Part shown: positions 51,285-59,218 of the stretch, one piece after another
How the letters are laid out: every line of letters starts with the position of its first letter
Numbering within the stretch: the stretch's first letter is position 1
From: Hymenobacter sp. BT188
Lineage (GTDB): Bacteria > Bacteroidota > Bacteroidia > Cytophagales > Hymenobacteraceae
NCBI RefSeq assembly: GCF_014333585.1
Contig: NZ_JACSCW010000001.1
Coordinates: 186,001-250,000 of the forward strand
DNA length: 64,000 nucleotides
Reading direction: 5' to 3'
Position numbers and translations under genes: made by a program
Notes under the pieces: model-generated
Databases searched by the model: none
Told to the model about the DNA's origin: nothing
The model's input: the letters and a program-made list of their open reading frames with translations, nothing else

Positions 51285-52814
51285 TTAGACATGTATTTCC
51301 AAAGCCCTTCGGCGCAAGTCTTCCTCATCTAGCTTAAAATATTTTCTAAGTTCATTCAGGCTCTTGGTGCCAATCATCAGGGCGACTTCATGTTCTTGGT
51401 ATCCCAACCGAACCATGCGGGAGATAAAGGACCGACGCAGGCTGTGCGAAGAAACCTCTTCCCACTTGAAAGAACGGGTGAAAACGGGCTCCCCACGCTT
51501 AGTTTGCTTAGTGACTATCTTCTCATGCTCTTCTTGGTGCAGGCCCCGCACAGCATACATGGCCCGCAAACATTCCTTCAAATACTTGTTAAACTTCTGG
51601 TCACTCAGAACCTGGACTTTATCTGAATGGCGGACGGGCAAGCGGAACGACATGTTGTACTCGGGTTGCGCCATTATCTTCAGCCACTTGCTTGACGCTA
51701 AGGGTATCATGTACCGACTTTCGTTTTTGATGGTATAGCCCTTGAGCATGTCCCCATCATAATACCAGCTTGAGTCCACCATGTCGCTGTACCGGCACCC
51801 AATGGATGCCTGGGTCAGGGCCATGTCGATGACGCGTATCCAGGAGGACTTGCAAGTGGGGTGGTGGCGAAATTCGTCCAGCCATTCCAGTTCGTCCAGT
51901 TTCAGATACACGATGTCCTTTTCTTCCTTGAGAACCTTGAATTTCTTGGACCTGAACTGGGGGTTAACCGCAACGCCCCGCTCATCCGCGCACCAGCCCA
52001 GCCACGTCCGCAAACGCTTGACCAGGGAGCCATAGAAGTTGTCATAATTCCCGCAGTCGTTAAGTACCCAGTCCCCGTAGGCTTTGTAAAAATCGAACCC
52101 CATTGCGTCAAAGGTCAGGGGATATTGCTTCTCCAGTTCGAATTTCTGGAGGTTGTTGAACAGGCTGCGCACTTGCTTGAGGGTGCCTGCCTTGATGCTG
52201 TCCGTCTGGATAAACTCCTGGATATACTCCCCCTGCATTTTGAGGAAGTAGGCTTGGTCCTGGCGTTTCTTGTCCTCACTGGTGTAAATACCCTTACTTT
52301 CCAGCTTGGCGATAAGCTTGTTTTTCGCGGGAGCCTTTACTACGGGTGGCTCCGGTACCGGCCGGAAAGGATTAGGAGGGTAGATGGGGGGCTCTGGCCA
52401 CACGAAATCATCATCGCCGGGCACATCTGGAATGGCGGCAAGTCGCTTCTTGGACTTGCGAATATCCTTTTTTAGCTTTTTGATTTCCTCGTCCAGGTAC
52501 TCCGGCCCCTTGGCGATTTCCGCCAAGAGGTAGTCGTATTTAAGCTTGACCAACTCGTGGGTGGGCTCCGGGAGCCGGGAAGCGCAGCTAAACAGCAATG
52601 CCTGGACCTGCCTAATCTTGGTGTTATAATCTGCCGCCAGCGGACTCTGGGTACGTACGAGCTTGGTGTCGGGGTCCCAATCGGCCTTGGCAATCGAGAG
52701 GCCCACAGCATACTCCTTGGGGACACGGCTATAGGTATACAGGACCTGGATTGCTTGGGTGCCGTCCTTATTGGCGCGGGCCTTGAGGCGGGCGGAGATG
52801 GTAAACTTTGCCAT
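51285..52814 (-). CDS. int: Tyrosine recombinase (integrase of the island)
   Basis: 509 residues from MAKFTISARLKARANKDG. The catalytic domain has Arg341 in IGCRYSDM, HSLR (His457, Arg460) and the nucleophile Tyr492 in LRKYFKL. The second His/Trp position is Thr in LMIGTKSLNEL. The N-terminal arm-binding domain is separated by a Lys-rich helix and a Pro-rich linker (about residues 125-175), which makes it longer than most phage-type integrases. It reads away from attR, with two copies of the arm motif 50-85 bp before its start. A frame to 52841 is less likely. Confidence 0.93.
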   Translation of the reverse strand: MAKFTISARLKARANKDGTQAIQVLYTYSRVPKEYAVGLSIAKADWDPDTKLVRTQSPLAADYNTKIRQVQALLFSCASRLPEPTHELVKLKYDYLLAEIAKGPEYLDEEIKKLKKDIRKSKKRLAAIPDVPGDDDFVWPEPPIYPPNPFRPVPEPPVVKAPAKNKLIAKLESKGIYTSEDKKRQDQAYFLKMQGEYIQEFIQTDSIKAGTLKQVRSLFNNLQKFELEKQYPLTFDAMGFDFYKAYGDWVLNDCGNYDNFYGSLVKRLRTWLGWCADERGVAVNPQFRSKKFKVLKEEKDIVYLKLDELEWLDEFRHHPTCKSSWIRVIDMALTQASIGCRYSDMVDSSWYYDGDMLKGYTIKNESRYMIPLASSKWLKIMAQPEYNMSFRLPVRHSDKVQVLSDQKFNKYLKECLRAMYAVRGLHQEEHEKIVTKQTKRGEPVFTRSFKWEEVSSHSLRRSFISRMVRLGYQEHEVALMIGTKSLNELRKYFKLDEEDLRRRALEIHV

Positions 52815-52863
52815 GTAGGGAGCCGGGGTAGGGGGTGGCACTTACGGGTGGTAAACCTACCAA

Positions 52864-52898
52864 TTGGTCCAAACAAATCAAGGAAACTGGTCCAAACA
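52864..52898. repeat. Two putative integrase arm sites, right end
   Basis: TTGGTCCAAACA at 52864-52875 and CTGGTCCAAACA at 52887-52898, direct repeats with a 23-bp period, the same period as two of the left-end copies. Confidence 0.75.
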
Positions 52899-52961
52899 TT
52901 TGGCTAATAAAGGTCGTTTCCAGGCTAACGAAGCCCTGTTTTGGGTCATTATTTATGGGGT

Positions 52962-52979
52962 GAATCCCAGCGGGATCAC
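52962..52979 (+). repeat. Right attachment site (attR), 18-bp direct repeat
   Basis: GAATCCCAGCGGGATCAC, an exact copy of the tRNA-Lys 3' end at 23343. No other part of a tRNA is present here. Confidence 0.9.
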
Positions 52980-53006
52980 AAAAGCCTCTCAGAAATGAGG
53001 GGCTTT
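52980..53006. terminator. Original tRNA-Lys terminator
   Basis: AAAAGCCTCTC and GAGGGGCTTTT form a hairpin followed by T-rich sequence. Before integration it would have followed tRNA-Lys; it also faces umuC. Confidence 0.8.
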
Positions 53007-53062
53007 TCCTTTTTGCTACTTGTTTTGGTTTGCTGAGAGCTGATTGCGTTAAACTCCAAACC

Positions 53063-54358
53063 TTACAAAGCCCACAACTCGTCCCAGTTTGTAGTATAGG
53101 CTCCACTCTTAAAATCAGCATTGCCAAGCCAGGGCACGGATTGCTTGCCTTTGGGAATGGAGGCCGTAGCAAACCGAACGGTGCCTGCGCCAAAGCGCTG
53201 GTTGAGTTGGTCAAGCTCTTGCAGAAGTCGGGCGCGTGCCTCACCTTTATTAGAAGTAGAGAATAAGCCGAGTTGCTGCTGGCCTGCCGTTTCCAGTCCA
53301 GCGAGCACTACGCCGGCTTTGATATAAACTGAGCTTGGCTGCCAAATTCGCTTCAGCGCAATACGGGCGTAGCGGAGCAAGTCGCTGGTGTCATCGGTGG
53401 CTACGGGCAACGCAACGACGGTAGAGAAGGTATAGGGTGGAGGCTCGGTGCCGTACTTGTTTTTACTAATAAATACCGTCATAGTGTTGACGGCAGAGCC
53501 TTGCCGCCGCAACTTCTCAGCGGCCCGCGACGCAAAGGCGCCAACCGCTCCTAGCAAATCAGCGAAGGTTGAGAGAGGCTTTCCAAAGGTGCGGGTGCAG
53601 GCAATGCTTTGCCGCTCGGGTGTAGCGCCATCCTCGCAGGGTTGAAAGGCGTGGCAGGGAAAGCCTTGGAGCTCACGCACCAGGCGGGCACCCACTACGC
53701 CGCCTAAGTGCTTGCGCACCCACGACTCGGAGCACTGCGCTAGGGCGGCTGCAGTGCAAATACCCGCATCGTGCAGCTTTGTAGCGTACTGCCGCCCAAT
53801 TCCCCACACGTCTTCTACGGCTACTTGCTCCAGGGCCCACTGCCGTTTGGCTCCCGTATCCAGGTAACAAATGCCTCCCAGAGCCGGGTTTTTCTTTGTT
53901 ATGCGGTTAGCGAGCTTAGCCAGCGTTTTGGTGGGCCCGATGCCAACGCAAGTCGGAATGTGGGTGCGTCGGTATATCTCCTGTTTAATATCAGTTGCGT
54001 ACTTGGCGAGGCAGCCGTGGTAGCGCTCCATGCCGCGCAAATCGAGAAAAGCCTCATCAATAGAGTAAATCTCGACGTCGGGCACTACGGAACTGAGGTA
54101 GTGCATCACGCGGCGGGACATGTCGCCGTAGAGGACGTAGTTACTGGAAAACACCCGTACCTCGTGTTGTGTCAGCAGGGGCTTCACTTTAAAATACGGC
54201 TCGCCCATCTTGATTCCTAGCGCTTTGGCTTCTGCTGAGCGCGAAATGATGCAGCCATCGTTGTTGCTGAGTACCACTACAGGTAAGCCTTTGAGCTTAT
54301 TTTGAAAAGCCCGTTCACAGCTCACGTAAAATTCATTGCAATCAACGAGCGCGAACAT
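53063..54358 (-). CDS. umuC: Y-family DNA polymerase, UmuC-like
   Basis: UmuC is the catalytic subunit of the error-prone polymerase V that copies damaged DNA. The 431-residue protein from the ATG at 54358 has MFALVDCNEFYVSCERAF, NNDGCIISRSAEAKALGIKM, the catalytic SIDEAFLDL (about residues 99-107), the helix-hairpin-helix region ALEQVAVEDVWGIGRQYAT, and a little-finger domain. It overlaps umuD by 17 bp. Its end faces the restored tRNA-Lys terminator. Confidence 0.95.
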   Translation of the reverse strand: MFALVDCNEFYVSCERAFQNKLKGLPVVVLSNNDGCIISRSAEAKALGIKMGEPYFKVKPLLTQHEVRVFSSNYVLYGDMSRRVMHYLSSVVPDVEIYSIDEAFLDLRGMERYHGCLAKYATDIKQEIYRRTHIPTCVGIGPTKTLAKLANRITKKNPALGGICYLDTGAKRQWALEQVAVEDVWGIGRQYATKLHDAGICTAAALAQCSESWVRKHLGGVVGARLVRELQGFPCHAFQPCEDGATPERQSIACTRTFGKPLSTFADLLGAVGAFASRAAEKLRRQGSAVNTMTVFISKNKYGTEPPPYTFSTVVALPVATDDTSDLLRYARIALKRIWQPSSVYIKAGVVLAGLETAGQQQLGLFSTSNKGEARARLLQELDQLNQRFGAGTVRFATASIPKGKQSVPWLGNADFKSGAYTTNWDELWAL

Positions 54359-54812
54359 GCTGACCAAGTTTGCCGGGGCGGGTTTCATTCACAATATGCG
54401 TAACCACGCCCCAGACGGTGAACACATCCGGCGAATCAATGGGAACAGCCATGTAGGTGGGGTTGTCCGGCACGAGCCACCACGACTGATCGGGGCGCTG
54501 GATGAGGCGCTTAAGCGTGTAATCCATCCCGTCGAGGGAGGCTATGACCACGTCATTTGATTGGGGCTTGAGCGTGCAGTCAACGGCCAGCAGTGAGCCG
54601 CTGCGGATGCCGTCCTCGCCACCCATCATACTGTCGCCGAAGCAGCGGATGAGGTAAGTAGCATCGGGGTGGGGCAGTAGGAGCGCATTTAAATCGAGCG
54701 CGGCCGATTCGTGGTCGAGGGCCGGCGAGGGGAAGCCCGCCGGCACCAAACTTTGAATGAAGGGTAGCCACACAGGCTGGCGTAAAACAGAGACAACAAT
54801 AAATTCACGCAT
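54342..54812 (-). CDS. umuD: UmuD-like S24 self-cleaving protein
   Basis: 156 residues from the ATG at 54812. The cleavage site is Ala25-Gly26 in VPAGFPSP, the catalytic Ser61 is in GDSMMGGED and Lys101 in YTLKRL, spaced as in UmuD (Ser60/Lys97). UmuD is cut in the presence of RecA filaments and then activates UmuC. The start is preceded by an AT-rich palindrome that may be the damage-response operator. Confidence 0.94.
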   Translation of the reverse strand: MREFIVVSVLRQPVWLPFIQSLVPAGFPSPALDHESAALDLNALLLPHPDATYLIRCFGDSMMGGEDGIRSGSLLAVDCTLKPQSNDVVIASLDGMDYTLKRLIQRPDQSWWLVPDNPTYMAVPIDSPDVFTVWGVVTHIVNETRPGKLGQHVRAR

Positions 54813-54851
54813 AGCAACGCAGCAATAGGTTTGTTGCAAGTATACGCTATG

Positions 54852-54864
54852 CTAATTAAATTAG
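54852..54864. promoter_or_regulatory. Putative operator of umuDC
   Basis: CTAATTAAATTAG is a perfect 13-bp palindrome about a central base, 40 bp before umuD. On the minus strand TATACTTG, close to TAnnTTTG, follows, so a bound repressor would cover the promoter. Confidence 0.5.
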
Positions 54865-55046
54865 TATATGATTTGACAATGTTTTTAGTAAAACAGGCGT
54901 AAAATGCTACGATGAATAGTACGTGGGCTGAATTTTGCTTTAGGAAACAAAAAAATGCGGGGGCTAACTGTTCAGCTTAAGGCCGACGCCCGCTAGAATA
55001 AAGATGTTACCTTACAAACATTATCCACCCTAACTGCAACACACCT

Positions 55047-55337
55047 ATGATGTTCAAACCCTTACGAAATGGCGCAGATTTGCCCATTACCATAAACTTG
55101 GATCAGGTCGTTGCGTTCCGCCAGACGGAGGCTACTCCGGGCCTAATCGATGTTGCCATCATCATGACGCGCCCCGAGGCCGACATTACCATGAAAGCCA
55201 TTCCGCAGGAAAAGGTAGAAGATCTGATTAGAGATATTCTGACCCGAGATGGGGAAATCAAGCCAAAACCCAAGCACATAAACTCCACTTTTTATAAGGC
55301 TGATGAGCGGTGGGAGCCGGGCGAACAATATAATTAG
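55047..55337 (+). CDS. Small protein of unknown function
   Basis: A 96-residue (or 95 from the second ATG at 55050) acidic protein: LPITINLDQVVAFRQTEATP, ADITMKAIPQEKVEDLIRDI and a Lys/Pro-rich tail. No motif is recognised. It stands alone between umuD and a strong terminator; the well-formed frame and the terminator support it as a gene. Confidence 0.6.
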   Translation: MMFKPLRNGADLPITINLDQVVAFRQTEATPGLIDVAIIMTRPEADITMKAIPQEKVEDLIRDILTRDGEIKPKPKHINSTFYKADERWEPGEQYN

Positions 55338-55368
55338 GCGCCAACTCCACATTGGTCTGAAATCAACT

Positions 55369-55407
55369 AAAAAAGCCCCCCCCAGAAAGCATCTGGGGGG
55401 CTTTTTT
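55369..55407. terminator. Bidirectional intrinsic terminator
   Basis: AAAAAAGCCCCCCC.AGA and TCTGGGGGGCTTTTTT form the core-type stem between the small gene and gntP. Confidence 0.92.
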
Positions 55408-55432
55408 GCGGAAGTATTTTATATCTATGCGG

Positions 55433-56761
55433 TCATTGGGAAACCAGGAGCAAGACCCAATCGAGGAGGAGCACGCCCAATAAACCTACCACCGAGACGA
55501 GCGTTTCCATCGCCGACCAAGAGCGAAATGTATCGCGCACGGATAGATTAAAGTATTCCTTAAACAGCCAAAAGCCGCTGTCGTTGACGTGCGAAAATAG
55601 CAGGCTGCCTGCCCCGATGGCTAGCACCATCAGGTTCGGATTCACGGCTACCTGCGCCATGGTAGGCAGCATAATTCCGGCGGCCGTCAGGCCCGCTACC
55701 GTAGCCGAACCCAGGCATACGCGGATAAAACCTGCAATCAGCCAGCCCAGCAGCAAGGGCGGCAAACCGGTGCCCTGCAAGCCAGCAGCAATTGCGGAAC
55801 TGGCACCGCTGGCAATTAATACTTCCTTTAATGCTCCTGCTCCGCCAATGATAAGCAGCAGCAAGGCCACATCGCGGATAGCAGAGCCGTAAATTTCCAT
55901 TACCTCGTGCATGCTTTTGCCCTGCCCACGACCTAGGCTAAACGTGGCTACCAGTACCGAAAGCAGCATTACCACGCCCGGATCGGCGATAAATGCCAGG
56001 ATTGGAGTCAGCGGTCCGTTGGGGGACAAAATTGCCTGCAAACTGAACACGAGCGAGAGCACCAGCACCGGCAGTAGGGAAGATAGAAAGCTATTCAGCC
56101 GTCCGGGTAATTGGTTGGTGGGGCGCGGCTCGCTCACGAACCCGGTCAGAGGCTGCGAGATAATGCCACCCAGCGTGCGACTATAGAAGATACCGGCAAC
56201 CAGTACGGCCGGCACCGCCACCAGCAGCCCGTACCCGAACGTTAGGCCTACATCAGCCTTGAATAGCACGACCAGCGCCGTGGGGGCGGGGTGGGGCGGC
56301 AAAAAGCCGTGCAGGACGGAGAGAGCGGCAAGAAGGGGCAACCCCACGAACAGGGTCGGGAGGCGGTATTGGTAGGCTACCGAGAAGATAAGCGGTATGA
56401 CCAGCAGAAAACCCACATTGTAAAACAGCGGAATACCGATGATAAAGCCCGTAGCCATCATGGTCCACTGAATGTTTTTGGCCCCCAACTGGCCGACAAG
56501 CACGGCGGCAATTTGCTGGGCAGCGCCACTTTCAGCCACCAGTTTGCCCAACATGGCGCCCAGCACTACCACCAACACCACCGAGCCCAGCGTATCGCCC
56601 AAGCCTTTTTGCACCGCAGCCAGCACCTGCCCCGGCGCTAGACCTAGCGCCAGCCCCGCGGGAATGGTAACCAGCAAAAAGGCCAGAAAGGCATTCACCT
56701 TACCCCAGTTGATGAGGGCGATGAGAGCCAGCACCGTCAGCAGGATGATGAGTAAAGTCAT
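55433..56761 (-). CDS. gntP: GntP-family gluconate/organic acid permease
   Basis: 442 residues from MTLLIILLTVLALIALI, with about twelve to fourteen membrane segments. GntP signatures: VVLVVVLGAMLGKLVAESGA, GFIIGIPLFYNVGFLLVIPL, LHGFLPPHPAPTALVVLF and INDSGFW-type HVNDSGFWLFKEYF. The family imports gluconate or related sugar acids with protons. It is followed upstream by a GH5 gene on the same strand. A frame to 56872 was rejected because a -7-like element lies just before 56761. Confidence 0.92.
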   Translation of the reverse strand: MTLLIILLTVLALIALINWGKVNAFLAFLLVTIPAGLALGLAPGQVLAAVQKGLGDTLGSVVLVVVLGAMLGKLVAESGAAQQIAAVLVGQLGAKNIQWTMMATGFIIGIPLFYNVGFLLVIPLIFSVAYQYRLPTLFVGLPLLAALSVLHGFLPPHPAPTALVVLFKADVGLTFGYGLLVAVPAVLVAGIFYSRTLGGIISQPLTGFVSEPRPTNQLPGRLNSFLSSLLPVLVLSLVFSLQAILSPNGPLTPILAFIADPGVVMLLSVLVATFSLGRGQGKSMHEVMEIYGSAIRDVALLLLIIGGAGALKEVLIASGASSAIAAGLQGTGLPPLLLGWLIAGFIRVCLGSATVAGLTAAGIMLPTMAQVAVNPNLMVLAIGAGSLLFSHVNDSGFWLFKEYFNLSVRDTFRSWSAMETLVSVVGLLGVLLLDWVLLLVSQ

Positions 56762-56766
56762 GGGGG

Positions 56767-56774
56767 CAAAATGA
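56767..56774 (-). promoter_or_regulatory. -7-like element immediately before gntP
   Basis: On the minus strand TCATTTTG (one mismatch to TAnnTTTG) is followed by five bases and the ATG at 56761, again the leaderless geometry. Confidence 0.45.
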
Positions 56775-56831
56775 GGTGTTTGGTGTAGGTGCCCTACTGC
56801 ACTTACCACCGCAAAAGCCAGCGAGCAATGG

Positions 56832-58703
56832 CTACTGGCTGCTGGCTTTTTTCCCTTTGGCAACGGGCGCAAAACGCAGCTCGCTTACTTGACCAACGGG
56901 CGCTTCTACTAGCAAGCGCAAGATATGGAAGCCCGGCCGTAAGATGGGGGTAGTAAGCGAAACCCTGGTCCAGTTGGTGCCGGCCGGGACGGTAATTGTG
57001 CCTAGTGGCTGCGTATCTAGCTCCAGCCGGAGGCGGCCAAGCGTAGTGCCCGGTTGCAGGCGCACCTCAGCGGTATAAGGCCCGCCCGCAGCTACCGTCA
57101 CGGTAAAAGTGAGCCACTCGCCTGCTTCTAACTGACTCACGGCAAAACCATTGGTAGCGTCGGAGCTGGGGCTGATGTCTACGCCGTCGTTGCGGTAGGC
57201 CTTGCCTTGGTTGTGCGGCGTATGGTCGCGAAAATCGGTGCGGGCGGAGAAGCTGTCGTGATAGGCTACGCCGTCGCGGCCTAGGTCGTAATTGGTGGCG
57301 GAAATGGTGCCGGGAATAGTGTGGGAGGCAAAAGGTGCGCGCGTGCCGGCTGGCTGGGTGAGGGCCGCCAGCACATCCCAGTTTACCTGACAATTGGCAA
57401 ACTGTACATTGCGCAGCAGCGCCGTCCGGCCTTGGGGCGTGAGCAGGCTGCCGTAGGGCGCCACGCGCAGCAAGCCTGCCCCAGAATCTACGCGCTTGAT
57501 ATTCCAGTGACACCAGCCAATATTCTGAGCGTTGAGTCCCTGCACGGCGGCCGCAAACCACTCATTAGCGTTCTCACCGGTTTCGCCTACCCACACTGGC
57601 ACCTGCCAACGGTCGCGGAAAGTCACTAGGTTACGGATCAGGTTGACTTGATTCGGGTTCGGGTCGGTGGCGTCGGGCGCGTTGGAGCACCAGTAGCGGT
57701 GAGCGTTGTAGACAAGGTTGGTACGGTCGCTGACGCCCAGCTTATCGGGTGTGAGGTTGGTGTACTCGTTGCCGTAGCCGTTGCCTTCCAGCATGATCAG
57801 GTGCTGGTCACCCTGGGCGCGCACGGCCGTAATCAGGCGGGCATATAAGGCCCGCAGCTCCTGGTTATCGGGTGATAAGCCATTGGCAGCGTTCAGGTTG
57901 TGCGGCTCGTTGATGAGGTCATACATGGCAATGCGCGCGTCTTGCTTATAACGGGCTGCCAGCTTCTCCCATAAGCGCACAGTCACATCCTGGTAGATAA
58001 GTCGGCCCTTTTTGTCGCGCCGCTTCCACAGGTCGAGAGGCCGGAAATTGTCGTTGATATTACTGTCGGTGCCTTGGCCGCCGGGGGCCGCGTGCAAGTC
58101 CAGAATGACGTACATCTTGTTGGCCGCACACCAGTTTACAACGTCATCAATGAAGCGAAACCCCTCCAGATTTTGATCGGTGAACAGTTGGTTCTGGTCG
58201 TGCCAGGTGCTGAGCTGCTCTACGTAGGCCGATAATTGTGCCTCGCTGCGCGGGTTGCGAATAACGGCCGTGCGGGCGCGGCGCTGGGTTGGCGTCAGGA
58301 ACAAATCGTAGTGGAAAGGCAGCCGGACGGCGTTGAATCCCTGCTTACCCAGAAAATCGATGTCAGCCTTGGTGATGAAGTTTTTACGGTATTGCCGATA
58401 TAACTCCTCAACTTCCGCCTCGGGCATGGTACGCAATAAGCCCTGCTGAATACGCCACTGACTATTAAGCGAATCGGTGCCGAGGATGTAGCTTTCCTGG
58501 AGCAGCCAGCCGCCCACGTTGTAACCCCGCAGCACCACCTCGCGGCCGGTCGCATCCACCACTCGCGGCCCCGCCGCGTGCAAAGGGCTCAGCGTTTGAG
58601 AAAGGCAAAAAAGCCCCCCACCAAACAAGTAGTAGATAAGTAGGCCTAAATAACGGCCGGAAATAAGAAGTAGGCGAGGAGTTTGGAGTAAGGGATTGGT
58701 CAT
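56832..58703 (-). CDS. Glycoside hydrolase family 5 with C-terminal carbohydrate-binding domain
   Basis: The 623-residue protein has an N-terminal export signal with a long hydrophobic core (LLIYYLFGGGLFCLSQ), then a GH5 barrel: RGYNVGGWLLQESYIL, NAVRLPFHYDLF, the acid/base Glu266 in YDLINEPHN and the nucleophile Glu374 in WVGETGEN. From about residue 475 a CBM6-like beta domain follows (AYHDSFSARTDFRDHTPHN, EAGEWLTFTVTVAAGGPYTA). The enzyme probably acts on beta-glucans or related polymers outside the cytoplasm. gntP follows after 70 bp and could take up products only after further conversion. Confidence 0.92.
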   Translation of the reverse strand: MTNPLLQTPRLLLISGRYLGLLIYYLFGGGLFCLSQTLSPLHAAGPRVVDATGREVVLRGYNVGGWLLQESYILGTDSLNSQWRIQQGLLRTMPEAEVEELYRQYRKNFITKADIDFLGKQGFNAVRLPFHYDLFLTPTQRRARTAVIRNPRSEAQLSAYVEQLSTWHDQNQLFTDQNLEGFRFIDDVVNWCAANKMYVILDLHAAPGGQGTDSNINDNFRPLDLWKRRDKKGRLIYQDVTVRLWEKLAARYKQDARIAMYDLINEPHNLNAANGLSPDNQELRALYARLITAVRAQGDQHLIMLEGNGYGNEYTNLTPDKLGVSDRTNLVYNAHRYWCSNAPDATDPNPNQVNLIRNLVTFRDRWQVPVWVGETGENANEWFAAAVQGLNAQNIGWCHWNIKRVDSGAGLLRVAPYGSLLTPQGRTALLRNVQFANCQVNWDVLAALTQPAGTRAPFASHTIPGTISATNYDLGRDGVAYHDSFSARTDFRDHTPHNQGKAYRNDGVDISPSSDATNGFAVSQLEAGEWLTFTVTVAAGGPYTAEVRLQPGTTLGRLRLELDTQPLGTITVPAGTNWTRVSLTTPILRPGFHILRLLVEAPVGQVSELRFAPVAKGKKASSQ

Positions 58704-59134
58704 GATGCGGGACTTAAGACACTAGACACTTCCCCGGTCCGGCCATTCAACTGCCTGTTGGAGGCGATGATCAAACCATTTTTAGGAAGGAAGCAGGGAG
58801 GGAAAAGCGGCGCTTTTGGGAGCTGCCACTTCCGGATCGGCCCGATAAGGTAGAAGGCTTTCGTGAAAGAAAAGCCTCTTATTGCGCGCAAAAAAGCCTC
58901 CCAGTCGCTTGCCCAACGCTTAAATCACACTCTTATCCAACTCGTCAAATGCTTACTTGTAGCGCTTAAGCGAGCTTACAGGCTGGACAGCACGGTGGGC
59001 TTAGGCGCTTAAAAAACAATGCTGCCTCGGAAAAAATATGTCCTCTTCTTGATCTGGATTCGTGCGTGCAGACTTGCTTTCGAGGAATTGTATGAATCTA
59101 TACCCCGCAAAGTAGCGTTGCATATAACTAGCAT
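58704..59134. other. Non-coding region
   Basis: No convincing gene is seen. A stretch AAAAAAGCCTCCCAG at 58890-58904 looks like half of a core terminator without its partner arm. The region presumably carries the GH5 promoter. Confidence 0.5.
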
Positions 59135-59174
59135 AAACAGCAAAAGCCCCCCATAAGAGGAGCTTTTGCTGTTT
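59135..59174. terminator. Hairpin terminator after the ABC permease gene
   Basis: AAACAGCAAAAGC (59135-59147) and GCTTTTGCTGTTT (59162-59174) are perfect 13-bp arms enclosing a C-rich loop. Confidence 0.75.
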
Positions 59175-59218
59175 CATCAAATTAAGGCCCGCCTCCAAAA
59201 GCGGAGTGCCCACACGGT

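Larger units (their letters stand above)
23343..52979. mobile_element. Integrative element (genomic island) in tRNA-Lys
   Basis: About 29.6 kb lie between two exact 18-bp copies of the tRNA-Lys 3' end. A tyrosine integrase starts 148 bp inside the right repeat, and copies of a 12-bp motif lie near both ends. Inside, the GCCCCCC-stem terminators that end core genes are absent. No relaxase, coupling ATPase, phage structural or transposase gene is visible, so it is an integrative element with an unknown means of transfer. Cargo: DUF4041/GIY-YIG pair, CadD-like transporter, polymerase-like protein and a large metabolic/secreted block. Confidence 0.85.

Noticed and set aside
52962..52979. Second tRNA gene
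   Set aside because: Only the 18-bp 3' end is present; there is no D arm, anticodon arm or 5' acceptor strand.
59001..59213. 70-residue minus-strand open frame
   Set aside because: It runs across the hairpin terminator of the permease gene and has no recognisable features.
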